Shown here piece after piece: positions 23,651 to 33,800 of a DNA stretch of 64,000 nt (position 1 is its first letter; each line of letters starts with the position of its first letter). Below the pieces are notes generated by a model. That model did not search any database. It was not told the origin of the DNA and saw nothing but the letters and a program-made list of their open reading frames with translations. Source of the DNA: Xanthobacteraceae bacterium (GTDB lineage: Bacteria; Pseudomonadota; Alphaproteobacteria; Rhizobiales; Xanthobacteraceae). The position numbers and the translations under genes are program-made. The stretch spans positions 1-64,000 of the forward strand of contig JARLIY010000008.1 in assembly GCA_031291475.1 (NCBI GenBank). The letters run 5' to 3'.

Positions 23651-24436
23651 ATGCGCGGGCTAGACGGCAAAACGGCGATCGTCGCGGGCGGCTCGACGCT
23701 GATCGGACAGGCCGTTGCCGAGACGCTCGCCGGCTACGGCTGCAACGTCGTCATAGCCGATATCAACGTGCCGGATGGCGAAGCGACTGCCAAAAAGCTC
23801 GGCGGCAAAGCGCGTTTCGTGCGCTGCGACCTCACCAGCGATGCGGATATTGCCGCTCTCGTCAAAACCACGGTCGACGCGACCGGCCAGCTCGATTTTC
23901 TCGTCAACGTCGCGTGCACCTACCTCGATAACGGCGCCGAGACGACGCGCGCCGACTGGCTGAAGGCCTTCGACGTCAACATCGTCGGCTCGGTGATGCT
24001 GATGCAGGCCGCGCGGCCGCACCTGAAAAAGAACAAAGGCGCCATCGTCAATTTCGGATCGATCTCCTCGCGCGTCGCGCAAACCGGCCGCTGGGTTTAT
24101 CCGGTATCCAAAGCCGCGATCCTGCAATTGACCCGCAACCAGGCGATGGACCTCGCTCCCGACGGCATTCGCGTCAATGCCGTCTCGCCGGGCTGGACCT
24201 GGAGCAACATCATGGTCGAGTTGACCAAGAACAACCGCGCCAAGACCGATAGCGTCGCCAAGCCCTTCCATATTCTCGGCCGCACCGGCAATCCCGGCGA
24301 GGTTGCCGAAGCCGTGGCGTTTTTGCTCTCGGACAACGCAAGTTTCATCACCGGCACCGATATCCGCGTCGACGGCGGCTATACGGCCATGGGCCCCGAA
24401 CGGGCCGATCCGGCGATACCCTTGCTCATGGAATAG
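23651..24436 (+). CDS. SDR family oxidoreductase
   Basis: The protein has 261 residues and a Rossmann fold. The cofactor motif is AIVAGGSTLIGQAVAE (residues about 9-24). The Asp of VIADINVPDG suggests NAD(H) preference, and NVACTY replaces the usual NNAG. The catalytic Ser and Tyr-x-x-x-Lys are present in NFGSISSR and YPVSKAA (residues about 153-159), and the C-terminal GTDIRVDGGYT is standard. The substrate is unknown. A GGGGAGCGCCG leader precedes the ATG. It lies between the creatinase-like and StyA-like genes and is probably co-transcribed with both. Confidence 0.9.
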   Translation: MRGLDGKTAIVAGGSTLIGQAVAETLAGYGCNVVIADINVPDGEATAKKLGGKARFVRCDLTSDADIAALVKTTVDATGQLDFLVNVACTYLDNGAETTRADWLKAFDVNIVGSVMLMQAARPHLKKNKGAIVNFGSISSRVAQTGRWVYPVSKAAILQLTRNQAMDLAPDGIRVNAVSPGWTWSNIMVELTKNNRAKTDSVAKPFHILGRTGNPGEVAEAVAFLLSDNASFITGTDIRVDGGYTAMGPERADPAIPLLME

Positions 24437-24490
24437 CACGATCAATTTGCAACGCAGCCGCACGTCTCGGCTACACAACAGGAGTGGGCG

Positions 24491-25729
24491 ATGAGTTCTG
24501 CGAAACGAAAGATCACGATCGTCGGCGGCGGCCAATCGGGCCTGCAACTCGGCAACGGCCTGTTGTCATCGGGCTACGAGGTGCATCTGGTACAGGACCG
24601 CAAAGGCGAAGACATCCGCACCGGCAAGGTGATGTCGAGTCAGTGCATGTTCGACAAGGCGCTAAGCTATGAGCGCCAGCTCGGGCTGAATTTCTGGGAC
24701 AAGGAATGCCCACCAGTCGATGCGCTTGGCGTGAAAATTGCCGCGCCCGACGGATCGGGGAAGATCGTGCTTGAATTTAACGGATTGCTCGACAAGCCCG
24801 CGCAAGCCACCGACCAGCGCTTGAAATTTCCGCGCTGGATGCAGGAATTCGAAAAGCGCGGCGGCACAATCGAATACAAGCAAGCTACCGCCGCGGACCT
24901 GGAAAAATACGCAGCGGACTCCGACCTTGTCATTGTCGCCGCCGGCAAAGGCGAAATTGCCAAAATGTTCGCGCGCGATGCGCAAAAGTGTCAGTACGAT
25001 GCGCCGCAGCGCGCGCTGGCGCTCACTTATTTCAAAGGGCTGACACCGCTGCCAACTCCGGGAGTGGTTTTCAACATCGTGCCCGGTGTCGGCGAATATT
25101 TCGTCTTTCCAGCGCTGACAACGACAGGGCCTTGTGAAATCGGGGTGTACGAAGGAAATCCCGGAGGCCCGATGGATTGCTGGGATGGAATCTCTTCGCC
25201 GGCTGAACATCTGGCGAAATCGAAATGGATTCTCGACACGTTTATACCCTGGGAGGCCGAGCGCGCGAAGCACGCCGAACTGACTGACGCCAATGGCATC
25301 CTCGCCGGACGCGTCACGCCGACCGTGCGCAAACCGATCGCGCGTCTGCCGTCCGGCGACGTGGTACTGGGCATGGCCGACGCGGTCGTGCTCAACGACC
25401 CGATCACCGGCCAGGGATCCAACAACGCCTCGAAATGCGCGAAGATCTATCTCGATTCCATCCTCGCGAACGGTGACAAGCCTTTCGGCGAAGACTGGAT
25501 GCAGGCGACGTTCGATCGCTTCTGGGATTACGTGCAATACGTCACCGGCTGGACCAATGCAATGATGCAGCCGCCGCCGCCGCATGTGCTCAATATTTTC
25601 GGTGCTGCGCAAACGAATGACGTGATCGCCCGCCGCTTCGCCAATTGCTTCAACGAGCCGCTAGACCTGTTCCCCTGGTTCGCGGTGCCGGAAGAAGCCG
25701 ACAAGTATCTCAAGTCGCTCGCGGCGTGA
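24491..25729 (+). CDS. Styrene/indole monooxygenase StyA-like flavoprotein
   Basis: The protein has 412 residues. The FAD site ITIVGGGQSGLQLGNGLL is at residues about 8-25. The StyA-specific continuation is HLVQDRKGEDIRTGKVMSSQCMF, with KFPRWMQEFEKRGG, VPGVGEYFVFPALTTTG and DPITGQGSNNASKCA (FAD ribityl region) further on. StyA-type enzymes epoxidise styrene-like or indole-like alkenes using reduced FAD delivered by a separate reductase (StyB). No flavin reductase is encoded in this window, so one must come from elsewhere. Its place behind an SDR suggests an oxygenase-dehydrogenase sequence. The substrate is not determined. Confidence 0.88.
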   Translation: MSSAKRKITIVGGGQSGLQLGNGLLSSGYEVHLVQDRKGEDIRTGKVMSSQCMFDKALSYERQLGLNFWDKECPPVDALGVKIAAPDGSGKIVLEFNGLLDKPAQATDQRLKFPRWMQEFEKRGGTIEYKQATAADLEKYAADSDLVIVAAGKGEIAKMFARDAQKCQYDAPQRALALTYFKGLTPLPTPGVVFNIVPGVGEYFVFPALTTTGPCEIGVYEGNPGGPMDCWDGISSPAEHLAKSKWILDTFIPWEAERAKHAELTDANGILAGRVTPTVRKPIARLPSGDVVLGMADAVVLNDPITGQGSNNASKCAKIYLDSILANGDKPFGEDWMQATFDRFWDYVQYVTGWTNAMMQPPPPHVLNIFGAAQTNDVIARRFANCFNEPLDLFPWFAVPEEADKYLKSLAA

Positions 25730-25738
25730 TCGGCGGCT

Positions 25739-26494
25739 TTAAGCCTTCTTCAGCGTGCGCGCGACATAGTCGCCGATGTAGCGCAAAGTTTGCGGCGCGG
25801 CCCAGATTTCGGTGGCGATCTTGTCGGTTGCCGCCCCGCTTCGCTTCAAGCGCTCGCTGATTTCCTGGCGGAGCTGCATCTTGGTTTGGGAAAACGCCGC
25901 GGGCGAAAGCTGCGCGAGTTTTTGCGCGGCGGCCATCGCCCGCGCCATCAGCGCGTCCGGGTCCACGACTTCATCGACCCAGCCGCGCTGCAACGCGGCG
26001 TCGACCTCGTCTGTCGTTCCGCCGAACATGAACTCGGCCAGATAGCGCGCCGGCACGGCGAAACGGACAGCCTCGAACGCGAGCGCGGGAAATGGCACGC
26101 CGACCAACAGCTCGGTCACCCCGATGCGCCCACCGCCGCGCGCCATGATCCGCCGATCGGCGCAGCAGGCAAGAACGCAGCCGCCGGCGATGGCGTGCCC
26201 GTTGATCGCCGCCACCACCGGCTTGGGATGGAAGAACACCGCCTCGAAAGAGCGATGCAGCGCCGGAAGGAGCTTGCGCACGTAATCGGCCCCGCCCGCA
26301 CTGAGGCGCAGCAAATCAAGGCCGGCCGAGAACATGCGGCCTTGCCCGGTCACGACGACCGCACGCGCCGCAGATGCACGAAGCTCCCCGAAGCCCTGCG
26401 CCAGCGCCTCGCAGAGCTCGATATCGATCGCATTGGCCTTGCCGTGTTGGAGCGTGACGACGGCAATGCCGTTCTCGATCTTCACATCGATCAT
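25739..26494 (-). CDS. Enoyl-CoA hydratase/isomerase family protein
   Basis: The protein has 251 residues, convergent with the StyA-like gene (9 bp between). It contains the crotonase core FSAGLDLLRLSAGG (residues about 55-68), AINGHAIAGGCVLACCADRRI (about 95-115) and GVTELLVGVPFPALAFE. One of the usual catalytic acidic residues is present in the GVTELLVG segment; the second position is hydrophobic or Pro (PFPAL), so it may be an isomerase-like or other crotonase reaction. It is unlike the crotonase at 13250-14059, which has a longer central insert. The substrate is unknown. Confidence 0.88.
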   Translation of the reverse strand: MIDVKIENGIAVVTLQHGKANAIDIELCEALAQGFGELRASAARAVVVTGQGRMFSAGLDLLRLSAGGADYVRKLLPALHRSFEAVFFHPKPVVAAINGHAIAGGCVLACCADRRIMARGGGRIGVTELLVGVPFPALAFEAVRFAVPARYLAEFMFGGTTDEVDAALQRGWVDEVVDPDALMARAMAAAQKLAQLSPAAFSQTKMQLRQEISERLKRSGAATDKIATEIWAAPQTLRYIGDYVARTLKKA

Positions 26495-26677
26495 GATTGT
26501 CTCATTGGGCGTGCGCGCCGCTTAAGGATATCAGGCAGCGCCGCCGGCAAAAAGGATGGTTAAGAGCGGCCGTTTTTGGTCCGCGCTTTGCGCGAAAAAA
26601 TCCGCAATTGCGTCACCTTCAGGTCATGCCGTTCTGGCCCGAATGCGCCGTAAGTGTTCCGGTTATGGAGGGGCGCA

Positions 26678-27424
26678 ATGCCAGGCTTTCGCATCGCCGC
26701 CGTCGGCGCGGCTATTTTGCTTTTCTCGGGGGTGACGATCGTCAGCGCGGCCGCGCAGAGCGCAACTGGCAGCGCGAACGCGCCCGGCAAGCCGCTTCAA
26801 TTGCTGAAAATCTTCGCGCAGCCGAGCAAGGCAAAGGTCAAGCCGCACGCGAAAGTCCTCGCCAAATCGTCCACAAAACATGGGGTGAGGATCGCGGCGG
26901 GAAAAAAATCCCACGCGCACATCGCTACGGCGCAGCGCCCACACGCGCCGGAACACACGGCAAGCGCGCCGCTGCCTGAAAACAGCTGGCCCGTGGCGAA
27001 CTCGGCGGTGCCGGCGGATGTCGCATTCGGCCCGCCGGCCACCCAGCCGGCGCCACCACCGACCGCGGCCCCGGCCGAACCGGCTGCAAGTCAACTCGTC
27101 GTCGGAGGTCAAACCGTGCAGGTAACCTCGCCCGACGATGTCAATGAAATGGATCTCGCCGCGAATAATACTGCGGCCCAAACCGTCGACGCTGCGCCGA
27201 GCCCGACGGCAAGTGCGACCCCTTTGCACGAGATCGCCGAGCCCGCACCGAAATCGGACGCCAAATCGGATCTCGTGAACGCCGCATCCGCGCCGCAACA
27301 GAATAGCGATGTCGGCAGTACGTCCTGGATCCTGCAAGTGCTGGCCGCGCTCGGCGGCGCGGTCACCGCCGGTTCGGTCGCCTGGTTCCTGATCGGGTCC
27401 ACGCCGCAGCGGACCTATGGGTGA
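26678..27424 (+). CDS. Hypothetical exported Ala/Pro-rich protein with C-terminal anchor
   Basis: The protein has 248 residues from ATG 26678, chosen because GGAGGGG lies upstream. Residues 1-26 form a signal peptide or anchor (RIAAVGAAILLFSGVTIVSA). A Lys/His-rich basic segment (KVKPHAKVLAKSSTKHGVR) and a long Ala/Pro/Thr-rich disordered region follow. A C-terminal hydrophobic helix near residues 218-242 (WILQVLAALGGAVTAGSVAW) could be a second membrane anchor. The central VVGGQTVQVTSPDDVNEMDLA is the only ordered-looking stretch. No family is recognised; a periplasm-spanning tether is one possibility by analogy. Confidence 0.65.
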   Translation: MPGFRIAAVGAAILLFSGVTIVSAAAQSATGSANAPGKPLQLLKIFAQPSKAKVKPHAKVLAKSSTKHGVRIAAGKKSHAHIATAQRPHAPEHTASAPLPENSWPVANSAVPADVAFGPPATQPAPPPTAAPAEPAASQLVVGGQTVQVTSPDDVNEMDLAANNTAAQTVDAAPSPTASATPLHEIAEPAPKSDAKSDLVNAASAPQQNSDVGSTSWILQVLAALGGAVTAGSVAWFLIGSTPQRTYG

Positions 27425-27427
27425 GTG

Positions 27428-28306
27428 CTAGCCTTTGGCCTTGAGCGACGAGAACAGCTCGTAGGCTTCCTTCGGCCTGGCATTCTTGTGCACGACGGCG
27501 TTGATCGCCGCGATCATCGCCTTCGGCGCTTCCGACTGGAAAATGTTGCGGCCCATGTCGACGCCGGCCGCGCCTTGCTGCACGGCGTTATACGCCATGG
27601 TCAGCGCGTCGAGCTCGGTGAGTTTTTTGCCGCCCGCCATCACGATCGGCACCGGGCACGAGGCGGCGACCGTCTCGAAGCCGTCATCGACATAATAAGT
27701 CTTCACGTATTGCGCGCCGAGTTCGGCGATGATGCGGCAGGCCAGACGAAAATATTTGGCGTCGCGCACCATGGTCTTGCCGACGGCGGTGATGCCCATG
27801 ACCGGAATCCCGGTGCGCAGGCCGGCGTCGACCAGTCTCGTCATGTTCTGCACCGAGCGCGTCTCGAATTCGCCACCGATGAAGACCTGGATGCCGATGC
27901 CGGCGGCGTTCAAGCGCACCGCATCGTCGATATCCATGGCGATCTCTTCGTCGGAGAGTTCCTCGCGCAGGATGCTCGGGCCGCCACTGGCGCGCAGCAC
28001 CATCGGCTTGGTCGTCTCCGCCGGAATGACCGAGCGCAAAATGCCGCGCGTGCAGAACAGCGCGTCGCAGGACGGCAACAGCGGCACGATGGAAAGGTCG
28101 ATGCGTTCGAGCCCGGTGGTCGGGCCTTGAAAATAACCGTGGTCGACGGCCAGCATCACCGTGCGGCCGGTTGAGGGAGAAAAAACGCGGGCCAGGCGAT
28201 TCTTAATCCCCCAATCGAGCTGGTGGGAGCCTTTGAGGAAAAATCCCGGCGTCTCTTGCGGCTGATCCGCTGCGTAGCGTTCCCCCGCCTTATCGACTTC
28301 TGGCAT
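27428..28306 (-). CDS. lsrF: LsrF-like 3-hydroxy-5-phosphonooxypentane-2,4-dione thiolase / class I aldolase
   Basis: The protein has 292 residues from ATG 28306 with GGGGAG upstream. The similarity to E. coli LsrF, recalled and not searched, is strong: [22 protein letters not shown] (residues about 50-71), [43 protein letters not shown] [11 protein letters not shown] with the Schiff-base Lys, [10 protein letters not shown] and [14 protein letters not shown]. LsrF ends degradation of autoinducer-2 by transferring an acetyl group to CoA. No lsrK, lsrG, lsrB or lsrACD is seen here, so it may serve another sugar-phosphate cleavage. It is divergent from the SOS cassette. Confidence 0.87.
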   Translation of the reverse strand: MPEVDKAGERYAADQPQETPGFFLKGSHQLDWGIKNRLARVFSPSTGRTVMLAVDHGYFQGPTTGLERIDLSIVPLLPSCDALFCTRGILRSVIPAETTKPMVLRASGGPSILREELSDEEIAMDIDDAVRLNAAGIGIQVFIGGEFETRSVQNMTRLVDAGLRTGIPVMGITAVGKTMVRDAKYFRLACRIIAELGAQYVKTYYVDDGFETVAASCPVPIVMAGGKKLTELDALTMAYNAVQQGAAGVDMGRNIFQSEAPKAMIAAINAVVHKNARPKEAYELFSSLKAKG

Positions 28307-28425
28307 GACGCTCCCCGTGTGCCGCGCGCTTTCGATCGCGAAGCTATGCGTCATCGCGTCTACGCCAGCAAGACGCCTGTCCCGACACGTCAGGCCGAAA
28401 AAACCGTGAGAGAGGCCTTGGCTTT

Positions 28426-28440
28426 GTTCCTGTTTTGTTC
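28426..28440 (+). promoter_or_regulatory. LexA (SOS) box of the imuA-imuB-dnaE2 operon
   Basis: GTTCCTGTTTTGTTC fits the alphaproteobacterial LexA consensus GTTC-N7-GTTC exactly and lies 33 bp before the imuA ATG. Confidence 0.8.
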
Positions 28441-28472
28441 TAGGATCGCTTCCCCCTGGATGAAGCCCGAAC

Positions 28473-29255
28473 ATGGCCCAGCCGACCGCCCTCTCCATGA
28501 TGCGTAACCGTGCTGAAGTCGCGGCGAAATTGCGCCGTTTATTGCCAAAAATTCAAGCGCTTAGGAACGCACCCGCCATTCCATTCGGCGTTGCCGCCAT
28601 CGACCATTACCTGCCGCAAGGCGGCCTTGCCGGCGGGGGTCTGCATGAATTCGTGCCCGAGGCCGGCGCGACCCCGGCAGCCTTCGGCTTCATCGTAGCG
28701 CTGCTTGCCCGCCTGTCGCAGCCGCACCCGCTCTTCCTCGTTTTGCCGTCTTACGGGCGGCGCGATTTCGGCCGCCCCTATGGTCATGGCCTGAGCGCGC
28801 TCGGCCTCGATCCACGTCGTCTGATCCTGGTCGAGACGGCGCATCGCAACGAGACCTTGTGGGCGCTCGAGGAAGCGCTGCGTTCGCGCGCACCGTCCGC
28901 CGTCGTCGGCGCGATCGACAAGCTCGATCTGAAATCGAGCCAAAGGCTGCAGCTCGCCGCCACCGATGCGGGCCTGCCGCTGTTGCTGCTGCGACCGGCG
29001 CAAAATCTGGAATCGAGCGCGGCGGCAACGCGCTGGCGCGTCGGCGCGCGGCAGGCCGCGCGCGATCGCTTCGGCCTGTTCGTGCGTCCCCGATGGCATC
29101 TGCAACTTGAACGCTGCCGCAACGGCCGGCCGGGCGAATGGCTAGTGGAGTACGATCATGTCGCGCATCGTTTCAGTCTGGCTGCCGCGCTGGCCGATCA
29201 CGCGCTTTCTCGCAGCGCAGGCGAAAAGCCTCTCAGGCAAGCCCATCGATCCTGA
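28473..29255 (+). CDS. imuA: SOS mutagenesis protein ImuA
   Basis: The protein has 260 residues. It is a RecA-like ATPase-fold partner of the ImuB-DnaE2 translesion system (SulA/ImuA type). The central core [33 protein letters not shown] (residues about 50-82) and [33 protein letters not shown] match ImuA, with a degenerate P-loop. It overlaps imuB, whose ATG is 98 bp before its stop codon. It is SOS-controlled by the box at 28426-28440. The last 31 residues run over the imuB start, a common overlap in this cassette. Confidence 0.9.
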   Translation: MAQPTALSMMRNRAEVAAKLRRLLPKIQALRNAPAIPFGVAAIDHYLPQGGLAGGGLHEFVPEAGATPAAFGFIVALLARLSQPHPLFLVLPSYGRRDFGRPYGHGLSALGLDPRRLILVETAHRNETLWALEEALRSRAPSAVVGAIDKLDLKSSQRLQLAATDAGLPLLLLRPAQNLESSAAATRWRVGARQAARDRFGLFVRPRWHLQLERCRNGRPGEWLVEYDHVAHRFSLAAALADHALSRSAGEKPLRQAHRS

Positions 29256-30819
29256 GCGGCCCTTCGTGCTGGCGCTGACCGCCGCCGGCGGGCCGCGGAT
29301 CGCTGCCTTGAACGAGGCGGCCGAAGCCGCGGGTCTCGCGCCCGGCGAGCCGTTGGCCGATGCGCGCGCGAAAGCGGGCGACTTGCAAGTGCGCGCCGTC
29401 GATGAAGCCGCCGACGACGCCGCGCTGCGGCGTCTCGCGCTCTGGGCGACGCGTTACACGCCGACCGCTTCACCCTGGAATGCGGAGAACGGCGCCGACG
29501 GTTTTTTCCTCGACATCGAAGGCGCCGCGCATCTGTTCGGCGGCGAAGAAAAGCTGCTCGCCGATCTTTCCTCACGGCTCGAATATTTCGGCCTGCCGGC
29601 GCGATTTGCCGTCGCCGACACGTCCGGCGCGGCATGGGCGCTCTCGCGCTTTCATCCCGCGCCCTGCACCGTGCTGCCTTCAGGCGAGGAAGCCCGGGCG
29701 CTCAAGCCGCTGCCCATCGAAGCGTTGCGGCTTTCGCCGGAAACCTGCACGACCTTGCGCCGGCTTGGTTTCAAATCCGTCGGCCTGCTTCTCGACAAGC
29801 CGCGCGCGCCCTTTGCTGCGCGTTTTCCCGCCGAGCTGCTGCGTCGCCTCGACCAGGCGCTCGGCCGCCTCGACGAGCCGCTGGTGCCGATCGTTGCGCC
29901 GCCGGTCTATCACTGTTTGCGTTATCTGCTCGAACCTATCCTCACGCAGGAGGCCGTCGTTGCGCTGGCGCGCCGCCTCATGCACACGCTCGTGCATGTG
30001 CTCACGCGCGACGATGTCGGTGCGCGCGGCTTGCGGCTTTGCCTTTACCGCGTCGATGGCGCGGTGGAGACGGTCGATATCGGGCTCACCTTGCCGACGC
30101 GCAATGTCGCCTATGTCGCGCGCCTCATCGATCTGAAGCTCGAAGCCGTAGCAGCCATGCAGGAGGCCAGCTTCGGCTTCGAGGCGGTCGGGCTTGCCGT
30201 CACCCGCGCCGAACCCATCCCCGCGCGGCAAAACGAACTTATTGAAGACGCCGACGATGCCGGCCGAAACGAACGCTCCGCCGCCTTGATCGATACGCTG
30301 CGCCAGCGTCTCGGACCGCAGAGCGTGCGGCGGTTCACCGCGATTGCCAGTCATCTTCCCGAGCGCGCCGAGGCGCTGGCGCCGGTCACCGGCGAAGTTC
30401 CTCCCGCGCCGCGGCCTGCGCCGGAGCAAGAAGCAGAAAAACCGCGGCCGCTCCTTATTCTGCCTCATGCGGAGCCGACCGAAGTCACCGCGCTCGTCCC
30501 CGACGGTCCGCCCCGGCGTTTTCGCTGGCGCGGCGTGACCTATGAGATCGCGGGCGCGCAGGGCCCGGAACGCATCGGAGCCGAATGGTGGCGCCTTGCA
30601 AACATACCCGATCATTCCCGCGAAAGCGGGAATTCAGCGTTGGATGAGGAGAAAAAACTGGGTCCCCGCCTGCGCGGGGACGAGCGGCGGCATGCTCCGA
30701 CGCGCGACTACTACCTCGTCGAGGACGCGGACGGCCGCCGCTTCTGGCTCTACCGCGAAGGCCTCTACGAGCGCGAGACGGCTTCGGCACGCTGGTTCGT
30801 GCACGGATTGTTTGCGTGA
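29158..30819 (+). CDS. imuB: Inactive Y-family polymerase homologue ImuB, with an in-frame repeat insertion
   Basis: The protein has 553 residues. It bridges DnaE2 and the beta clamp in mutagenic translesion synthesis. It is Y-family-like ([61 protein letters not shown]), but the catalytic acidic residues of true polymerases are missing, as in other ImuB. The C-terminal [21 protein letters not shown] module is intact. Between EWWR and APTRDYY, residues about 482-515 are an inserted peptide containing HSRESGN and PRLRGDE, translated from a double-hairpin palindromic repeat at 30611-30690. The dnaE2 start overlaps its stop by 4 bp. Confidence 0.93.
   Translation: MSRIVSVWLPRWPITRFLAAQAKSLSGKPIDPERPFVLALTAAGGPRIAALNEAAEAAGLAPGEPLADARAKAGDLQVRAVDEAADDAALRRLALWATRYTPTASPWNAENGADGFFLDIEGAAHLFGGEEKLLADLSSRLEYFGLPARFAVADTSGAAWALSRFHPAPCTVLPSGEEARALKPLPIEALRLSPETCTTLRRLGFKSVGLLLDKPRAPFAARFPAELLRRLDQALGRLDEPLVPIVAPPVYHCLRYLLEPILTQEAVVALARRLMHTLVHVLTRDDVGARGLRLCLYRVDGAVETVDIGLTLPTRNVAYVARLIDLKLEAVAAMQEASFGFEAVGLAVTRAEPIPARQNELIEDADDAGRNERSAALIDTLRQRLGPQSVRRFTAIASHLPERAEALAPVTGEVPPAPRPAPEQEAEKPRPLLILPHAEPTEVTALVPDGPPRRFRWRGVTYEIAGAQGPERIGAEWWRLANIPDHSRESGNSALDEEKKLGPRLRGDERRHAPTRDYYLVEDADGRRFWLYREGLYERETASARWFVHGLFA
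30611..30690. repeat. Double-hairpin palindromic element inserted in imuB
   Basis: ATTCCCGC-GAAA-GCGGGAAT (30614-30633) and GTCCCCGC-CTGC-GCGGGGAC (30662-30681) are two perfect 8-bp hairpins 28 bp apart. The layout is typical of widespread bacterial palindromic repeats whose translation gives SRESGN and PRLRGDD-type peptides. The reading frame of imuB is kept throughout. Confidence 0.8.
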
Positions 30820-33800
30820 GAATGCCGATGACCGCCTATGCCGAACTTGCCGTAACCACCAACTTTTCCTTCCTGCGCGGTGCCTCGCACCCCCACGAGA
30901 TGGTCGCAACCGCCGATGACCTTAAGCTTGCCGCCATCGGCATCGCCGACCGCAATTCCTTTGCCGGCGTGGTGCGCGCCTATGACGAAGCCAAAAAGCG
31001 GACAATAAAGTTGCTCGTCGGCACGCGACTGGTCAGCGTCGACGGCTTTGAGATCTTGGCCTACCCGACCGACCGCGCCGCTTACGGCCGGCTCTGCCGC
31101 CTCATTACCATGGGCAATCTCAAGGTCAAGAAAGGCGAATGTCATCTGACCTTCGAGGAGATTCTTGCCGCCAGCGAAGGTCAGATGCTCATTGCGTTAC
31201 CGCCGCCGGCGCTTTCGGACTCCTTCACCACCCGCCTCGCCGCTTTGGTGCGCGCGGCGCCGGGGCACACGTTTCTCGCCGGCGTTCATTATCATCGCGG
31301 CGATGAGCCGCGCCGGCTTGGGCTTTTGGCCGAACTCGGCGAGCGTGTCGGTGTGCCACTCGTCGCCGTCAACGACGTATTCTATCACGCGCCGGAGCGC
31401 CGGCCGCTTGCCGACGTGCTCACCTGCGTGCGCGAAAAATGCACCATCGCCGAAGCGGGTTTGCGGCTTGCCGTCAATGCCGAACGGCATCTGAAAGGCG
31501 CGGCTGAAATGGCGCAGCTGTTCGCCGATTTTCCCCAAGCCATTGCCCGCACCGTCAAGATCGCCGAAGCCTGCCGCTTCTCGCTCGCCGAACTGAAATA
31601 CGAATATCCCGACGAGCCGGTGCCGGAAGGAAAAACCGCGCAAGCGCATCTCGAAGACCTCACCTGGGCCGGCGCGCGGGACCGCTATCCTAAATACAAA
31701 TATCCCGACGGCATTCCGCCCGACGTCGAGAAACGGCTGCATGACGAACTCGCCCTCATCGCCAAGCTCGATTACGCGCGCTATTTCCTCACCGTCCACG
31801 ATGTCGTCTCCTTCGCGCGGCGGCAGGAAAAGGAAATCCTCTGCCAGGGCCGCGGCTCGGCGGCGAACAGCGCGGTATGCTATTGCCTCGGCATCACCTC
31901 GGTGAATCCGGACAAGAGCCAACTTCTTTTCGCGCGCTTTATTTCCGAAAATCGCGGCGAGCCGCCCGATATCGACGTCGATTTCGAGCACGAGCGGCGC
32001 GAAGAGGTGATCCAGTACATCTACCGGCGCTACGGCCGCGACCGCGCCGCGATCTGCTCCACCGTCGTGCATTACCGCTCGCGCCGCGCCATCCGCGAAG
32101 TCGGCAAGGTTCTGGGCTTGACCGAGGACGTGACCTCGACGCTGGCCAAAACGGTCTGGGGTTATGGCGACGGACTGCCGGATGAGCACATCCGTCAAGC
32201 CGGCCTCGATCCCTTCAATCCGGCGATCCGGCAAGCCGTCCATCTCGCCGACGATCTGATCGGCTTCCCGCGTCACCTCTCGCAGCATGTCGGCGGCTTC
32301 GTGCTCACGCGTGCGCGTCTCGACGAGACGGTGCCCATCGGCAATGCCGCCATGGACGACCGCACCTTCATCGAATGGGACAAGGACGACATCGACACGC
32401 TCGGCCTGATGAAGGTCGATGTGCTCGCGCTCGGCATGCTAAGCTGCTTGCGCCGCGGGCTCGATCTATTGAAAGCGCATTACGGCAAGGATTATTCGCT
32501 CGCTACGCTGCCGCAGGACGACCCGGCAGTCTACGAGATGCTGTCGCGCGCCGATTCCGTCGGCGTGTTCCAGGTCGAAAGCCGTGCGCAGATGTCGATG
32601 CTGCCGCGATTGAAGCCGCGATGCTTCTACGATCTCGTCATCGAAGTGGCGATCGTGCGGCCGGGCCCGATCCAGGGCGACATGGTGCATCCTTATCTGC
32701 GCCGGCGCGATAGCATCGATAAGGAGCACTACCCCTCCCCCGATCCGGCGCACGGGCCGAAGAACGAATTGGAGGACGTTCTCAAACGCACGCTTGGCGT
32801 GCCGTTGTTCCAGGAGCAGGCGATGCAGATCGCCATCACCGCGGCAAAATTCACACCCGACGAGGCGGATGGGCTGCGGCGCGCCATGGCCACCTTCCGC
32901 CATACCGGCAACGTGCACCTGTTCCGCGACAAGTTCATCACCGGCATGACCGCCCGCGGCTATGACCGCGATTTCGCCGAAAATTGTTTCGGCCAGATCG
33001 AAGGCTTCGGCGAATACGGCTTTCCGGAAAGCCATGCGGCGAGCTTTGCGCTGCTGGTTTACGCTTCGGCGTGGATCAAATGCCGTTATCCGGACGTGTT
33101 CTGCGCCGCCATTCTCAACAGCCAACCGATGGGTTTTTATCAGCCAGCGCAGCTGGTGCGCGATGCACGGGCGCACGATGTCGAGATCCGCGCGGTGGAC
33201 GTGAACTTCAGCGACTGGGATTGCACGCTGGAGCCAAACGGGGACGCCGATGGCCGGCATGCGGTCCGCCTCGGCTTCCGCCTCGTTCACGGCCTCAACG
33301 AAGAAGAGCTGAAAAAGCTCATCGCCGCGCGCGGCAACGGTTTTGCTTCGATCGAGCGACTCGCGGCAATTGTCGGCATTTCCCGCTTCACCATAGAGCG
33401 GCTTGCCGAAGCCGACGCATTCCGATCGCTGGACCTCGATCGGCGCGCTGCGTTATGGGCGGCGCGCCGCCTCGACGTGATCGGCATTCGCACGACGCGG
33501 CAAACGATCTCCGCGAAGAGGGGGGGTGCACTTCCGCTGCTGGCGCCGCATTTGAGCGACGAGCTCTTCCCGGAGCCGTCCGTCACGCTGCTGGCCATGC
33601 CGCTCTGCGAGCATGTCGTCGAGGATTATGTGGCGACCGGATTGTCGCTGAAGGAGCATCCGGTGCGCTTTTTCCGCGACCGCCTCGCCGCGCTCGGCGC
33701 CATGTCCAATGCGCGTCTTCGCGGGGAAGAGTTACGACAGGATTCGCGAGTCACCGTCGCCGGCCTTGTCCTGGTGCGGCAGCGGCCGGGCACGGCCAAA

